From positions 1 to 64,000 of the forward strand of contig CAILZI010000045.1 in NCBI GenBank assembly GCA_903838675.1: a stretch of 64,000 nucleotides of DNA, written 5' to 3'. Below are positions 59,401-64,000 of the stretch, piece after piece. The translations under genes and the position numbers were made by a program. The stretch is from an uncultured Verrucomicrobiota bacterium. Its GTDB lineage: Bacteria > Verrucomicrobiota > Verrucomicrobiia > Verrucomicrobiales > Verrucomicrobiaceae. The notes under the pieces are model-generated. The model saw nothing but the letters and a program-made list of their open reading frames with translations. It was not told where the DNA came from and searched no databases. Positions within the stretch are counted from its first letter, which is position 1. The number at the start of each line of letters is the position of its first letter.

Positions 59401-62400
59401 ACGAGTTCAGTCGTACCGGAAACAGCGCTGCCGCCACTGGTCAGGATGCCTGGCGTTGTCTGCGAACCAATCAGAGAACCCGCAGCAGCGTTGCTGTGCA
59501 GCAAGCCACCCAGAGCGAGATTGAGCTTGTCAGAGCTGTTGGTGAACAAAATATCATTCTGCACTCCCGCCGCTGCGGTCAGTTTGAGCATGTCCGTGGT
59601 TGCACCACCGGACGGCAGGGTGATCGCCTGGTTAGCTACAGCCAGGACGTTGGTGACCTGCCCGGCACTGAAACCAAAAACTGTGCCGCCGGAGACATAA
59701 CCGGCCGTGTAGCTCTGATATCCGGCGGTGTTAAGAGCACCAACACCTTGCGTTGGATTGTATCCGGCAAAATCGGTTGAGTTTGCAATCGCCCAGGCAG
59801 GAAGCACAAAGTTGCTGTTCACATTCAGGCCGGAGGCGTCGGTGAAGAGGATGCGCGGGTTGGCACCTTCACTGCCCAGATTGGTGCCGCTGAAGTTGAC
59901 GGTTGCACCAGCGCTGCGGGAGAAACTCGCAAAAGTCAGATCGCCAGTGGCGACAGAAGCCGTGGCGTTGCCATTGGCAGCAGCCGTGATCCCATTGGCC
60001 CCCTGGGCAGCAGAAAGAGCACCGAGCATTTCCGAAGAGAGGGTGCTGGCGCGTCCTGCGTAAGTAATAAGGCCGCCGCGCAAGGTGATGCCCGCCGAGT
60101 CATTCACTCGATCATTGATGTTGGTCTGCAGGCTGGCCGTGTTGTCGATCGTCAAAGTCCCGTAATTGATGGTGATCGCAGAGGTGTTCAGCAAAGTGGC
60201 GCTGTCACGCAGGGTCGTGACACCGCCCATCAGCACAGTCGCTCCCGAATAGCTGAGCGCGCTTTCAAGGGTCAGCGTATTGCCATTGATACGGGCAAAA
60301 TTTCCCGTGCCCGTGATGGAGCCCGCAAAGGTGGCGCTGGCCCCCATGCTGGTCACAAGCGTGCCATTGCCCAGATTGATGGTGCCGCCCGAACCAGGCA
60401 GTGTGCCGCCGCTGAGTGCACCCACATACTGAACGTTGTTGTTCAGGTTCACCACGCCGGTGTTATTGACTGAGAGAGCCAATCCTGAGGCAAACAGGGT
60501 GTTGTTGCCAAAGCTGAGATTCAGGGTTCCATCATTGACGGTGGTCTGGCCGGTGAAGAACTGCTGGCCGCTCAAAGTCAGCGTGCCGGGCAGGTTCTTG
60601 GTCAGGCCTGTGGTTCCTATAAAAGACCCATTCATGTTCAGCGTCGCTCCAGAACCGATGAACAGCCCTCCTTCCGCGCCTAGCGCGACACGCTGCACGG
60701 CGATGGATGATGCGCCGGTATAGTTGGCGATAATGTCGCCCGAGGTGAGTGTCAGGGTGCCATTCGAAACGCCGGAAAGCCCCAGGGTGCGGCCAGCCTC
60801 GGTGATGTTCACCGCATTGATTGTCTTGGTCGAAGTAGTGAGGTGATCGATATTGGTGAACGCCGTGCCGATCTTGACCGTGTCCGTAACTGCCGCGCTG
60901 TTGATGTTGGTGGCTGCACTGTAGCCTGCGGCCGTTAATGCCGCGATGCCATTGGCTCCATAGGTGGCGAACTCAATTGCACCGGCACCACCAGCGGCAA
61001 TACCTGTCACCACCTGATGGGTGAGAATGCCGGTCGTCACCGGCGTCAAAGTCGGAGCGGTGGAAAAGATGACGCGGTTGGTCGCTGTGCCGAGCGTCGC
61101 ATTGGACGTCCAGTTCACAAACGAACCGGCGGCCGTGGTGGTCAGCGTCGTGAAGTTCAGCTGCGTCGTACCACCATTGTTGGTGATGTTGACGACGGAC
61201 TGCCCGGTACCGAAGGTCAGCGTGTTGCCGGCGACACCTTCGGTGGTGCCAGCGGTGGTCAGGCCGATGAAATTCAAGGTGGCGCCATTGAGGGCCAGCG
61301 GCTTGTCGCCCAGGCGGTCACCTACAAGGTTGGCAGAGGTGTTGTCCAAAGTGAGCACTGCCCCTTGGTTCACCGTGATGCCGGATGTGGTGCCGAAACT
61401 GCCATTGCCGCTCAGTGTGGTGGTGCCGCCGCTCAGCGTGGTGGCACCCGTATAGGTGTTGGTAGCCGTCAGATTCAAAGCACCCGTTCCCAGATACTGT
61501 ACCACACCCGCACCACCGGTACCGTTGCTGATCACACCGTTGAAGTTCGTCGTGCCGGCACCAGCCAGCTGCAAGGTGCCGATGCCCGTACCAGCCTGCA
61601 TCAGGTTCTCCGAGAGATTCACGGTCAACGAGCCAGACGACAGGCTGTTGTAAAACAACCGGGTGGCAGCCCCATTGCCGGCGGCGTTGATCGCCAGGGT
61701 ATCCACCGTCACCGCATTCGCTCCCGTCAATGTCGGGAACGCCGAGTTCGGGTTGTTGGTGCCCGTGCCATTGAGCGAGATGGTTGGAAGCTGCGTGTTG
61801 GTGATCGCCACGTTTGCCTGAAACACGCCGCCATTCATGGTCAAGGTGCTGCCAGTCAAAAAGCCGGTGTTGGCAATAACAGCCGTCCCTTGGGTGATGG
61901 TGAGAACAGAAGCCGCAGTGCCGGAGGTGTTGGTTCCGGTAAAGGTCACCGTGCCAGTACCATTGACCGTGAAACTGACAGTGGAGACGCTGCCACTGCC
62001 ACCTGCGCTCGTGACGGCACCCAGAGAGGTATTGCCACTGCCAAAGAAGCTGAGCGTGCGGGCTGTGGTGGTTTCAAGACTGTTGAAGCTGCCAATGGTC
62101 AGTCCGGCCGGCGCAGTGATCGTGTTGGCAATCGTCCACACGTTGGAAGAAGCTCCCGACAGAGTGCCCGGAATGCTGATGCTGTTGAGTCCGGTGAATA
62201 CAGCAACTGTGTTGGCGGCAATCTGCACCGCATTGCTGATGCTGAGGCCGCTGGGATTGGTCGCAAAGATGCCCGCATTGCTCAGGACGAGGGTGCCAGT
62301 TCCAATGGCGGTGCTGCTAGCGATGCCCAGCAAGCCACCTCCCACAGTAGTGTTGCCGCTGTAGGTGTTGGTTCCGGAGAAAATCCACGTTCCTGCATCC

Positions 62401-64000
62401 GCTTTGGAAATGGTCAATGCCCCGCCGTTGTCAGCAAGGACGGAAGTGATCGTGTTCGCGTCGCCATTGCTGCCACGCAGCGTCAGGGTCTTGGCTCCTG
62501 CCACCGCGTTAACTAGGTTGGTGATCACCAAGGCTCCGCTGCCTGAGTTGTCGATGGTGATCGTACCGGTGGTCGAGTTGAGGTTGATCTGTCGCGTTGT
62601 CGTTTCACCCACACCGACATACAGCAAGTTAGGTGTGCCAGTGCTGCCGTTGCCAAGGCTCAGGATACCCGAACCATCGCCGAAAGCACTGGAAGCAGTC
62701 GAGCCTCCGCCAATGCTGGAAACCACTGTGTTGCCTGCAGTGAGAGAGGTGTTCCCCGAGTATGTGTTGGCTCCTGTGATGTAGAGTGTACCAGCCCCCG
62801 TCTTCGTCAGACCGCTGCCTGTGGTGCCGCTGATGATGCCGGAAAGCGTCGCAAAGTCCGTGGTCGTGATGGTATTGTCATCCACCTGAACCGTGCGGAC
62901 ACCGCCGTTGAGGTTGATGCTGTTGGTGAAATTGACATCCGACAGCGCCGTGCCCGAGTTCAGAATCAAAGCACCGGCGCCGTTGACGAAGCCGCCACTC
63001 CCCCAAGTGAGAGAAGCACCCGAGCCAAGATTGACCACAAGCTGGGAGCTGGTCGCGGCAAAACCACCAAAACCATTGGTCGCCCACTGCACCTGGCCGG
63101 CTCCCGTCCCAAGGGCCCGTGTGAAGTTGCCGTTGGCTTCAAGCACCGTGTTGTTGCCGGTTGCACCGTTAAACACCAGATTGCTGTTGGCTGACAAGCT
63201 GTTGATGCTGCCAAAGGTCAGCGTCACGCCGCTGAGCACGGTCGCAGTCGTGCTGAGACGAATGTGCGTCGGGTCAAGAATAGCCGCGATCGTGGTGCCC
63301 GCCGTGATCCCCGAACCCGTGACTGCCTGGCCGATGACAAGACCATTGGCACTGTTCACCCAGAGGTCCGTCGTGCCCGTGGCGCCCGTGACAGTCGTGG
63401 CACTGGTGGCATTGGAGTTCGCATCTTGTGCACGCAGCACCCCGCTGGTGATCGTTGTGGCCCCAGAGTAGGTGTTGTTGACGTTGCCGAGCACCCAGAC
63501 CCCGTTGGCCGTTCCCGTGCCAGCACTGGTCTTCGTGATACCCAGAGTGCTGCCGTTGTTGTTATTCAATTGCAGGTTGATCTGGTTGTCCCCTGTGGAG
63601 GAACCGGTCAAAGTCAGCGTCCTGAGCCCTGCTGTTCCTGCCAGGGCAACCGCATCCGTGCCAGTAACACCTCCGCTGCTAGCCGTGCCGTTGAAGACCA
63701 AGGCAGCATTATTTGCGGCCGCAGCTACGTTTGCCGCGCTGTTGCCATAGCTTCCAGATGAGTCAATCGCCCCGTTAGCAGCCAGGGTGAAAAGGCGGTC
63801 AATAGTAACCGATGGCGTTTGGGTTTCAGAATAGACAGTGGCGTTCGCACCCTGATAGAGAAGTGTTCCGCCGTTGAAAACGAGATTGGAAGCCGCGTTG
63901 GTCGAAGCACCTATTGAACTTGCCGTGCCACCGTTGGCGAGAACGGTCGCCTGAAGAACCGCACCCGTGCCGCTGAGGATGGTCGCTCCGGTATAGGTAT
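41436..64000 (-). CDS. giant autotransporter-beta-strand-repeat protein with PEP-CTERM tail (5' end outside window)
   Basis: At least 7,521 residues are visible and the frame stays open to the right edge; the leftmost in-frame TTG at 63701 is not the true start. The protein is built of beta-strand repeats of the autotransporter-associated type (patterns like NTYSGATTI-x-GG-x-L), rich in Gly, Thr, Asn and Ser. A YWSGAQDSVWST...NWVNG module lies near 43,430. The C-terminus has VPEPARILLLLFGLLGIACRRRRSAR: PEP motif, membrane helix and Arg-rich end, the exosortase sorting signal. It is likely a secreted, surface-attached adhesin or sheath protein processed by an exosortase encoded elsewhere. No autotransporter barrel is present. 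Confidence 0.93.
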   Translation of the reverse strand, partial: TYTGATILSGTGAVLQATVLANGGTASSIGASTNAASNLVFNGGTLLYQGANATVYSETQTPSVTIDRLFTLAANGAIDSSGSYGNSAANVAAAANNAALVFNGTASSGGVTGTDAVALAGTAGLRTLTLTGSSTGDNQINLQLNNNNGSTLGITKTSAGTGTANGVWVLGNVNNTYSGATTITSGVLRAQDANSNATSATTVTGATGTTDLWVNSANGLVIGQAVTGSGITAGTTIAAILDPTHIRLSTTATVLSGVTLTFGSINSLSANSNLVFNGATGNNTVLEANGNFTRALGTGAGQVQWATNGFGGFAATSSQLVVNLGSGASLTWGSGGFVNGAGALILNSGTALSDVNFTNSINLNGGVRTVQVDDNTITTTDFATLSGIISGTTGSGLTKTGAGTLYITGANTYSGNTSLTAGNTVVSSIGGGSTASSAFGDGSGILSLGNGSTGTPNLLYVGVGETTTRQINLNSTTGTITIDNSGSGALVITNLVNAVAGAKTLTLRGSNGDANTITSVLADNGGALTISKADAGTWIFSGTNTYSGNTTVGGGLLGIASSTAIGTGTLVLSNAGIFATNPSGLSISNAVQIAANTVAVFTGLNSISIPGTLSGASSNVWTIANTITAPAGLTIGSFNSLETTTARTLSFFGSGNTSLGAVTSAGGSGSVSTVSFTVNGTGTVTFTGTNTSGTAASVLTITQGTAVIANTGFLTGSTLTMNGGVFQANVAITNTQLPTISLNGTGTNNPNSAFPTLTGANAVTVDTLAINAAGNGAATRLFYNSLSSGSLTVNLSENLMQAGTGIGTLQLAGAGTTNFNGVISNGTGGAGVVQYLGTGALNLTATNTYTGATTLSGGTTTLSGNGSFGTTSGITVNQGAVLTLDNTSANLVGDRLGDKPLALNGATLNFIGLTTAGTTEGVAGNTLTFGTGQSVVNITNNGGTTQLNFTTLTTTAAGSFVNWTSNATLGTATNRVIFSTAPTLTPVTTGILTHQVVTGIAAGGAGAIEFATYGANGIAALTAAGYSAATNINSAAVTDTVKIGTAFTNIDHLTTSTKTINAVNITEAGRTLGLSGVSNGTLTLTSGDIIANYTGASSIAVQRVALGAEGGLFIGSGATLNMNGSFIGTTGLTKNLPGTLTLSGQQFFTGQTTVNDGTLNLSFGNNTLFASGLALSVNNTGVVNLNNNVQYVGALSGGTLPGSGGTINLGNGTLVTSMGASATFAGSITGTGNFARINGNTLTLESALSYSGATVLMGGVTTLRDSATLLNTSAITINYGTLTIDNTASLQTNINDRVNDSAGITLRGGLITYAGRASTLSSEMLGALSAAQGANGITAAANGNATASVATGDLTFASFSRSAGATVNFSGTNLGSEGANPRILFTDASGLNVNSNFVLPAWAIANSTDFAGYNPTQGVGALNTAGYQSYTAGYVSGGTVFGFSAGQVTNVLAVANQAITLPSGGATTDMLKLTAAAGVQNDILFTNSSDKLNLALGGLLHSNAAAGSLIGSQTTPGILTSGGSAVSGTTELVVYNASTTTATGTLTAAAVTNQTSITLTAATTTITPGMMVSGTGVTAGTFVTSVSGATIGLSTGNTLAASAALTFTPAFVINSSIQDNGLGNLTSLVKSGAGQLTLTNFNSYSGGTVVDQGILNLNGGATANGTTNVVIPGDLTINGGVQGTGVSVTMITNQGQIAATSNVTLNGRSTLTLVGNNTLNSFNLNNNGGDSTNGPTLAIGSGVLTITSATPFSATTSNAAFTNTVSGAGSIVLSNGVNTISVGAVATAGQTYDSILSGLTISSILSGAGTSTSITKSGGGFLQLAGANTFAGGVTTTGSTGGIILGASSSGTAGGGPLLNGPVGTGTLTLAAGNTLMVDNTARTVGNNIVFANGTQAFDSTGNTAVTMTLNGTLSFGSATTIVASIVNPNLTVSLLGPINNIGSITSITRTGLGTLNFNSTGYTGNFAVSSLVAGGASLTIFNDGDGYGDAQTISLGNVTFDSGVVPNITIQRAGQQVPLNQAANKIFALSSLNNLNLGLTLTNSNGYGLSLSDSVALSGTPTFSVSAASNSNVTQGLYLTGALSGTGFLKTGAGTMVLSNAGNTFTGNINIGQGVVSASADGDLGNSANLIQLNPTATTATFRATGTYTLGHVIQLSNTANARAIEVTAGNTLTLTSAFDLNAGAGATASLQKNDNGTLLINVSNTGWSGATTINGGAIQLQNGTGLGTSAISILTNTTANQIGSGALQLSGGITVANVINLGSGTVTQVTSGINSQGALESVLGVNTLSGLVTNVSGASFIVGADTGATLILNNVASVNSVSLVGGGTVNFTQATLPTFSSFNVLGNSAGAGTTVNITGNTGATFTPTINVRNGTLTISGAGVKTGPTGLITVNGNGTFTVDDTGTATANRLNNRALTLDGGGSFVYKVNGTAASSEVSTGAFTFNSGGNTFNVNNSAGPQNSTITFTSLTGGAGGTLNVISSGTGYGTANNKITFTTAPTLVGGLVAATNGLLARVTMNGVEFGTYNTNGVATNTNGLQAFAGYSSQTDISSTLATDTYLATAAGTNTLPTSQTLNAITLNGGLSVSSVAAVNPTTLTLTSGGILNQAGNNSLDMQVVAFAANEGIIHVAAGTSLTITAGLFGSGGMTKDLTGSLTFGQQQYVSGTTTVNAGTLNLQSLATNTLLFNNNLTVNVGGTVDLKNGAQFIQNLASQGSAAGSNVLGGVVTNSGAQATLVTNANSVYGGQITGTIYLNKTGANGLTLVNANTYNGSTLITGGTLTLSDAGTLANTTAIGINYGTLTLNNNSLYDNSNRVNDSANITMRGGTISFAGRSQTASSETLGNLTISEGLNNVFNSPGAGLSPGVSGSADLNFGSLTQNGASTLRFNNLASMGLIGSNPRVTFTNINGTSTSTAGGGLVNNIIGAWAIVDRDYATYSPVLGVGALNQAGFATATATLFVPGISASDNLRFATAGTTTLTGNTVLNTLTFASQTTATVLNLGGFTLRSAAGGILFGQYTDSIDFSITNGTLTSGTVGSASDFYLTHANYGGTSRTVTIGAVIADNSLTGAVRLILSSGQVEAAGVGITNLNALNTYSGGTVINAGNIVLGASGALGTGGITVNAGSLTQTAGGSIGTQSLTMNGSSSVTLANVANTITNLIFNNDGGTAPTLNPTGTLTVSGSIAATTSNAGTTAIISGGTLDLGGNSNFNINVGATLVNGTDVAPWQAGLNITSTIQNGGIVKGGAGMLQLSGASTFTGGVTVNSGGLILGADSSPSTLGATLTSGPLGTGTLNMASGTSLVASAARVIANNVNFLANPALTVGGVTTGSTIFNGTNNLTLNGNTTLPNIWNVTVTAPQMTVSIGNVTGSVSTDVINKSGLGILNSPGGYVGTLQVSGGVTISMDGNLRGTVETLVDGSAYVITGNTSLTVNHSGGGLTAFNKNIQEGTLSIGANTLALTNSSGYGLEFTGTTTFSGTPTLSVANATGSNVVQGLTLSGQVTGAFGIVKSGAGTLVLSNATNNFGGGGALIDIRKGVVSVSGDSQLGDSSNVINLNINATTAAGFRSTGTFTTARTFTLNQPNNAFEVTAGNILTLSTAFNLQAASNAIFKNDNGVLELTADNSGSGWSNATAGITINAGAVRLSNSNAAGLATNKIVVNSAIGAALQLYGGVTIANPLILNNVANETLRSGLSSGGALQSVSGNNTYSGLISTTFDSGMGANAGATLNITGGIDDTGNRQLTFYGAGAINLNSAIINAAPFQVNKYGTGTTSMTVSPTVTFGSSSGLGLQINAGTFQFAGNAALPSAAVGGLNANPGGTLAIDDSGTATINRLANSAVTLNGGNFTYTGNSAGSSETSTAALSTAVGAATITLNQTSGGAVSVVFGSFAQAADTSFTLAGANVGTANNKITFTTAPTTVPATTGILARGITGAGFDFVSYNNNGVSANTNGLQAFTGYNATAGSATNINTAAPTDTQLVNSGTTTASITASITKNALKISGTGLTVGGSSLTALTLTAAGIAVTNGGSAGTDTINVPILAFAAVQAIFHVDANAVLNLNSTVSGSAGFVKADAGTLVLNAPANDVGISNTTANAISFTGTANILGGTLQLGTNNAITQNSFLRIGPGATLDMNGKMQFVQGLLTNSSVAEPSAGALGLIINSSSTTANLITNLDNTARSWSGVISGNINFTRAGQNTWSVYSNQTYTGTTLINGGVTVLRDAGALSATTQIDINYATLTLDNNAGQLDSTDRINDAATINLRGGTINFTGRTDTASTETLGAVTLVQSTSFITPAVNATAPLVGSADLTLTSLNRATGQGTINFTSTTAGLIGDSARILIPTINGVSTATVGGGLTDNIIGGWAVINTSDWASYIPGLGVGALGQTGFATYTNPSSTVNTLNTAGITDNININTAVGTINVTNDTTINSLRMGNVTSNTIAIAAGKTLTLTSGGLLFYSTATQTIGSAVNQGNLTTSGPELFVYTQGAGPQVINSIITGSGVTLDKSGVNGLTIAGANTYGGGTVVQQGTLTVATTGIIPLASNPANGLIINGATVTLNAAGSINSGNIVTMNGSGNTLNLFGNNTLAGLVWNNNGGGAVNPTVNTYSTASATGAGSIGVLTIGSSGLVIANSNVQSIALIEGRVDFGSSANTINVGSFDVNGATDVSPLQRGLLLRGIVGSSGGITKLGAGVLDLNSQEIFTGALTISQGGLRTSVVNAGSRFSALTISTGARYDIVGLNTSWGSLAGGGTIFNSSTTAATLAVGFDNTSTVFSGQINRYNDNSLNVVALQKIGTGTLHMTGVQTTASGSTGAVTVSGGTLSFDNSGAWYTGTTTPAFAGTFTVQNGGTLALDNSTTNVTNRLGLGTAGTLNLNGGVLSIIGNGTASTPTSETITTFNITNGGGRIDLNANANNPLTLTITTLGSLNSQGSAVFTGITGAASANGVANLIITTPSLIGSQGGTGNGTSTMSIRSDVLADATVGGVGTGFLVKDSVTNNYRALGTASNGTAAAGEYLTTANTATVLSWTSTSNVGVASAQTIFTNTPANSLTFSGGTSSISSGLNATAFGNYGPGGTLLTQNLSLATALLVQAGTNATINVGGFAATTAGTTPNIHVVTGATLTINSAFGVGGTGGMMKSDGGVLNLNNLAYYTGGNTTVNGGTLNLNSGFDNTLAVVAGVTTATVTPLNINGTGALVDLKGHSQAVGALQSVNALPGAGGTITDSGAAATLTSTGGGTFSGAITGAIAFTRAGNNTTLLTNASTYSGATIIRGGVLQLRDSGSISSTAGIAVDYGTLNWDNFGLNPSSGLPTRVAASNAVTLTGGVLTINGAGSMDTVVTLNSVTSATGQNVINTLPYINEGSTVKLTIGNLVRSTTNHNMVTFNGFSTNNSTGSNTLGGQGLSVNSNIIINQINGTAFTSASLVNKLIGGWAVADGSTFATYSDVFGVVAMGNTYGGFTAPAFDVSSTTAFQTNNAAQNLNDSNGATAEVITGAHSAYSWRMALNASTATAQVYTLASATAVTLGVGMITNNNSTVTITGTDATSTLTGAGSDLYVYVNGNTTSINTKITGSINLVKSGAGTLGLGQSTTAANNDYTGGTFVQQGTLTLNGGVGSIIIPGDLTINGSSSSTNTAVTMVTNAQQIATTSNIFINGGGTLTLVGSNTLASLTFNNQGSGANPTVATATALTLSAAAAITANNDSLATTPVISGTLLTLSNAAPVINVTGLSPDGLSISAVIGTGGGMITKTGAGALSLSGANTFTNGFDLNQGTLILGVATVGAITSGPVGTGTLQIDGGTTLMSDGTVRSIANPTTITGDFTIGGVTSGNGVTLTGAMNLGAAVRQITVTSPAETLTINALISTTVTSATGLTKAGAGTLIIGTAQTDAAFGGTGTTAGLTVAGGILKAGVANAIANSSLLTINAGAGFDLAGVTQTSKQIAGSGFITNSANNATGILIVGGTSATDVTTNLSSSFSGVMTDNILAQTSSRLLLTKVGLGSLTLGGNNTYNGATTIVSGSIVASVDNALPTNNALTIGTAATTGTNAATFDLSASNQTIGSLTASTNVTGASANVIIGSGKTLTVNGAVTFGSNTSATDITNVNFTGTGSMVVNNTSGTFQVGGGTGTTNADSAIVNMSSLTNFTANLGSGGTFRVGDNNTNGGTGSGASTLTLATNSTIFAGTLGIGDTEAVINGQSTLKLGSGSNAINANTINISSANAGRGNGTLQFNTGTGTVTIRAFDGVSRAAFNMISSNAATGTAFVAVADFTGHNSNLLLSTLTMAARSAMNVAGNATATFSFDTGTLDVTTLAMSNRSGTDTAAVLSSTVNLGGGTVTIGTVNMAVNSTATNTSGNATAVLNISAGTVNIGSISMTNVGNAADTAISTLNLTGGIITLSGGITRTNTTGTQTTTLTLDGALLDMGNNAIGTLAAKIGTLSFKSGTLQNVQEINGGDALVKTTAGTLIMQGNNTYTGGTTINAGVLQVNSAGAINTSGSIIFGGGTLQYTSNNTVDYATRIVSSASDIKIDTNGQTVTYAGVLAATNTGGLTLNDTNATKGVLVLTGTNLYTGNTTVTAGTLQLGNGGTTGSIKTTSAISMASGATFAVNQSDAVVQGVDFSNAGLSGAGNFAQNGSGSTTFNVANTYSGSTTVSGGTLIIAGGSGGSLGGTAVTVNSSATLKATGTTTLGTTTAGSVTVNGGGVLSLQDGAINTLTLQNNTAGTTLTLGGASTAASLLYDFNATTNQVDLIAVSQLLNLNTGGATLSLNNLGSGVLAVNTYNLMTFLAGSTALGSFTFDGTNTTIQAGLGRSYNLVWDTGSAATAGNFQSTTAKLLLSVLTNVTPNAAYWSGAQDSVWSTIGTANVTNWVNGPAGTDTLQIPGSTTDVFLAANAASHLNTTLGQNFTINSLTFTGTGTANTAGSSITGNALTINGTSGITVQSGSGADTIASNVVVGTAATQTWTNSSTSLLTVSGGVSGANKNLIVAGSGSTTVSGSLIIGTGTVTKNDAGTLTFTGAAANTYTGLTTVNGGEFDLGKTGVNAIGGSLTVTAGTAKLTGSGGDQIADSGTLTVNGASAVFDVNGKTETVAGVSLQGGGTLQDSTGGGVLTSTTNFDVQSGFSSVVLDGSVGLTKTTTDTVILTGANTYTGATAVSAGTLQLGNGGTTGSINTASAISVASGATFAVNQSDAVVQGTDFIGTGSGISGAGNFAQTGSGTTTLNGSNTYTGTTTVSNGHVHLTGNLTGTSAVTVAETSGALGTYNASSNTFTGQSAAVLSANNNVSLGSATSTVTVGGSGGAVGILAPGGNLGADNGSLTINHDLVVSSGSMLELGITTPTVAAPTTFVFSNGQYYLSGDTGFTHGYSNVLNLITDNGNLAPPAANTAVATEINVAPAAGNHDYINVAGTLTLNSGGMVHVFANGTPSFTYGEVFNLIDWTAIVNNGFNNPTGFTTGGATGNFYLPDLSLSSSGLAWDTSAFTTYGVLVVVPEPARILLLLFGLLGIACRRRRSAR
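42316..42550 (-). repeat. intragenic repeat copy B in giant gene tail
   Basis: About 235 bp closely matching copy A at 44056-44283; encoded text includes ASGATFAVNQSDAVVQG in both copies. Confidence 0.7.
44056..44283 (-). repeat. intragenic repeat copy A in giant gene tail
   Basis: Partner of the copy at 42316-42550, about 1.74 kb away. The conserved protein stretch ASGATFAVNQSDAVVQG and the following SGAGNFAQ-x-GSG-x-TT suggest recent duplication of one repeat unit. Confidence 0.7.
47620..61322 (-). repeat. four large supermodules in the giant gene
   Basis: Three landmark motifs recur in the same order four times. An RL-x-L-x-GG landmark (RLGDKPLALNG, RLNNRALTLDG, RLANSAVTLNG, RLGLGTAGTLNLNG) is near 61,300, 56,750, 52,480 and 49,380. 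An RVNDS-type landmark (RVNDSAGITLRGG, RVNDSANITMRGG, RINDAATINLRGG, RVAASNAVTLTGG) is near 60,095, 55,535, 51,215 and 48,030. A WA-x-Y-x-GVGAL landmark is near 59,780, 55,180, 50,870 and 47,660. Periods are about 4.55, 4.3 and 3.2 kb, so supermodules of about 1,500, 1,430 and 1,050 residues sit above the small beta-strand repeats. Confidence 0.85.

Noticed and set aside
63699..63701. TTG as start of the giant gene
   Set aside because: The same frame continues upstream with typical beta-strand repeat text to the window edge, so the start is outside.
42399..63761. Many rightward frames opposite the giant gene (up to about 517 residues)
   Set aside because: They arise from the repetitive Gly/Thr/Asn codons on the other strand and show no start context or protein features.

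Overview
The window looks chromosomal and most likely comes from a Verrucomicrobiota bacterium of the Prosthecobacter/Verrucomicrobium type. The evidence is a giant autotransporter-associated beta-strand-repeat protein ending in a VPEP sorting tail, a DUF1080 protein, a Tat-exported Gfo/Idh/MocA oxidoreductase, a DUF3276 PUR-domain protein, a CII-like regulator and generally weak Shine-Dalgarno sequences. Genus-level assignment is inference.

Layout. 1-796: no supportable gene. 797-5655 (+): aconitase A, a lower-GC ATPase plus small Toprim-like pair that may be a defence module, and a membrane protein. 5664-13427 (-): an exopolysaccharide operon (NodB deacetylase, GT4 glycosyltransferase, secreted DUF4091 protein, FemAB/CelD acetyltransferase, Wzz/BY-kinase-like protein) in which four successive genes overlap by 4 bases. 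13678-15501: DUF1080 protein, initiator tRNA-Met with a clear terminator, and a small lipoprotein. 15564-23368 (-): a six-gene operon of carrier protein, acyl-CoA dehydrogenase, stand-alone amino acid:[carrier protein] ligase, DUF1839 protein, GH2 beta-mannosidase-like enzyme and a fused double alpha/beta-hydrolase. 23673-28859: small genes, including a cupin, CII-like regulator, DedA protein, upp, a Tat-exported phosphoesterase and a PUR protein. 29205-37076 (+): a YqiJ-like protein, a flotillin and a 1,662-residue AAA+ ATPase. 37189-41217 (-): a class II terpene cyclase, a hypothetical protein and the Gfo/Idh/MocA oxidoreductase. 41436-64000 (-): the 3' part of one giant repeat gene that runs off the right edge.

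How it fits together. Two adjacent operons make and probably modify a surface polysaccharide. The second carries an aminoacyl-thioester module (ligase, carrier, flavin dehydrogenase) beside hydrolases resembling the exosortase-A-associated pair. The giant protein carries a PEP-CTERM tail, so an exosortase must be encoded elsewhere. I consider the 15.5-23.4 kb operon the best candidate for an incompletely described system. The flotillin/giant-ATPase triad and the ATPase/Toprim pair come next.
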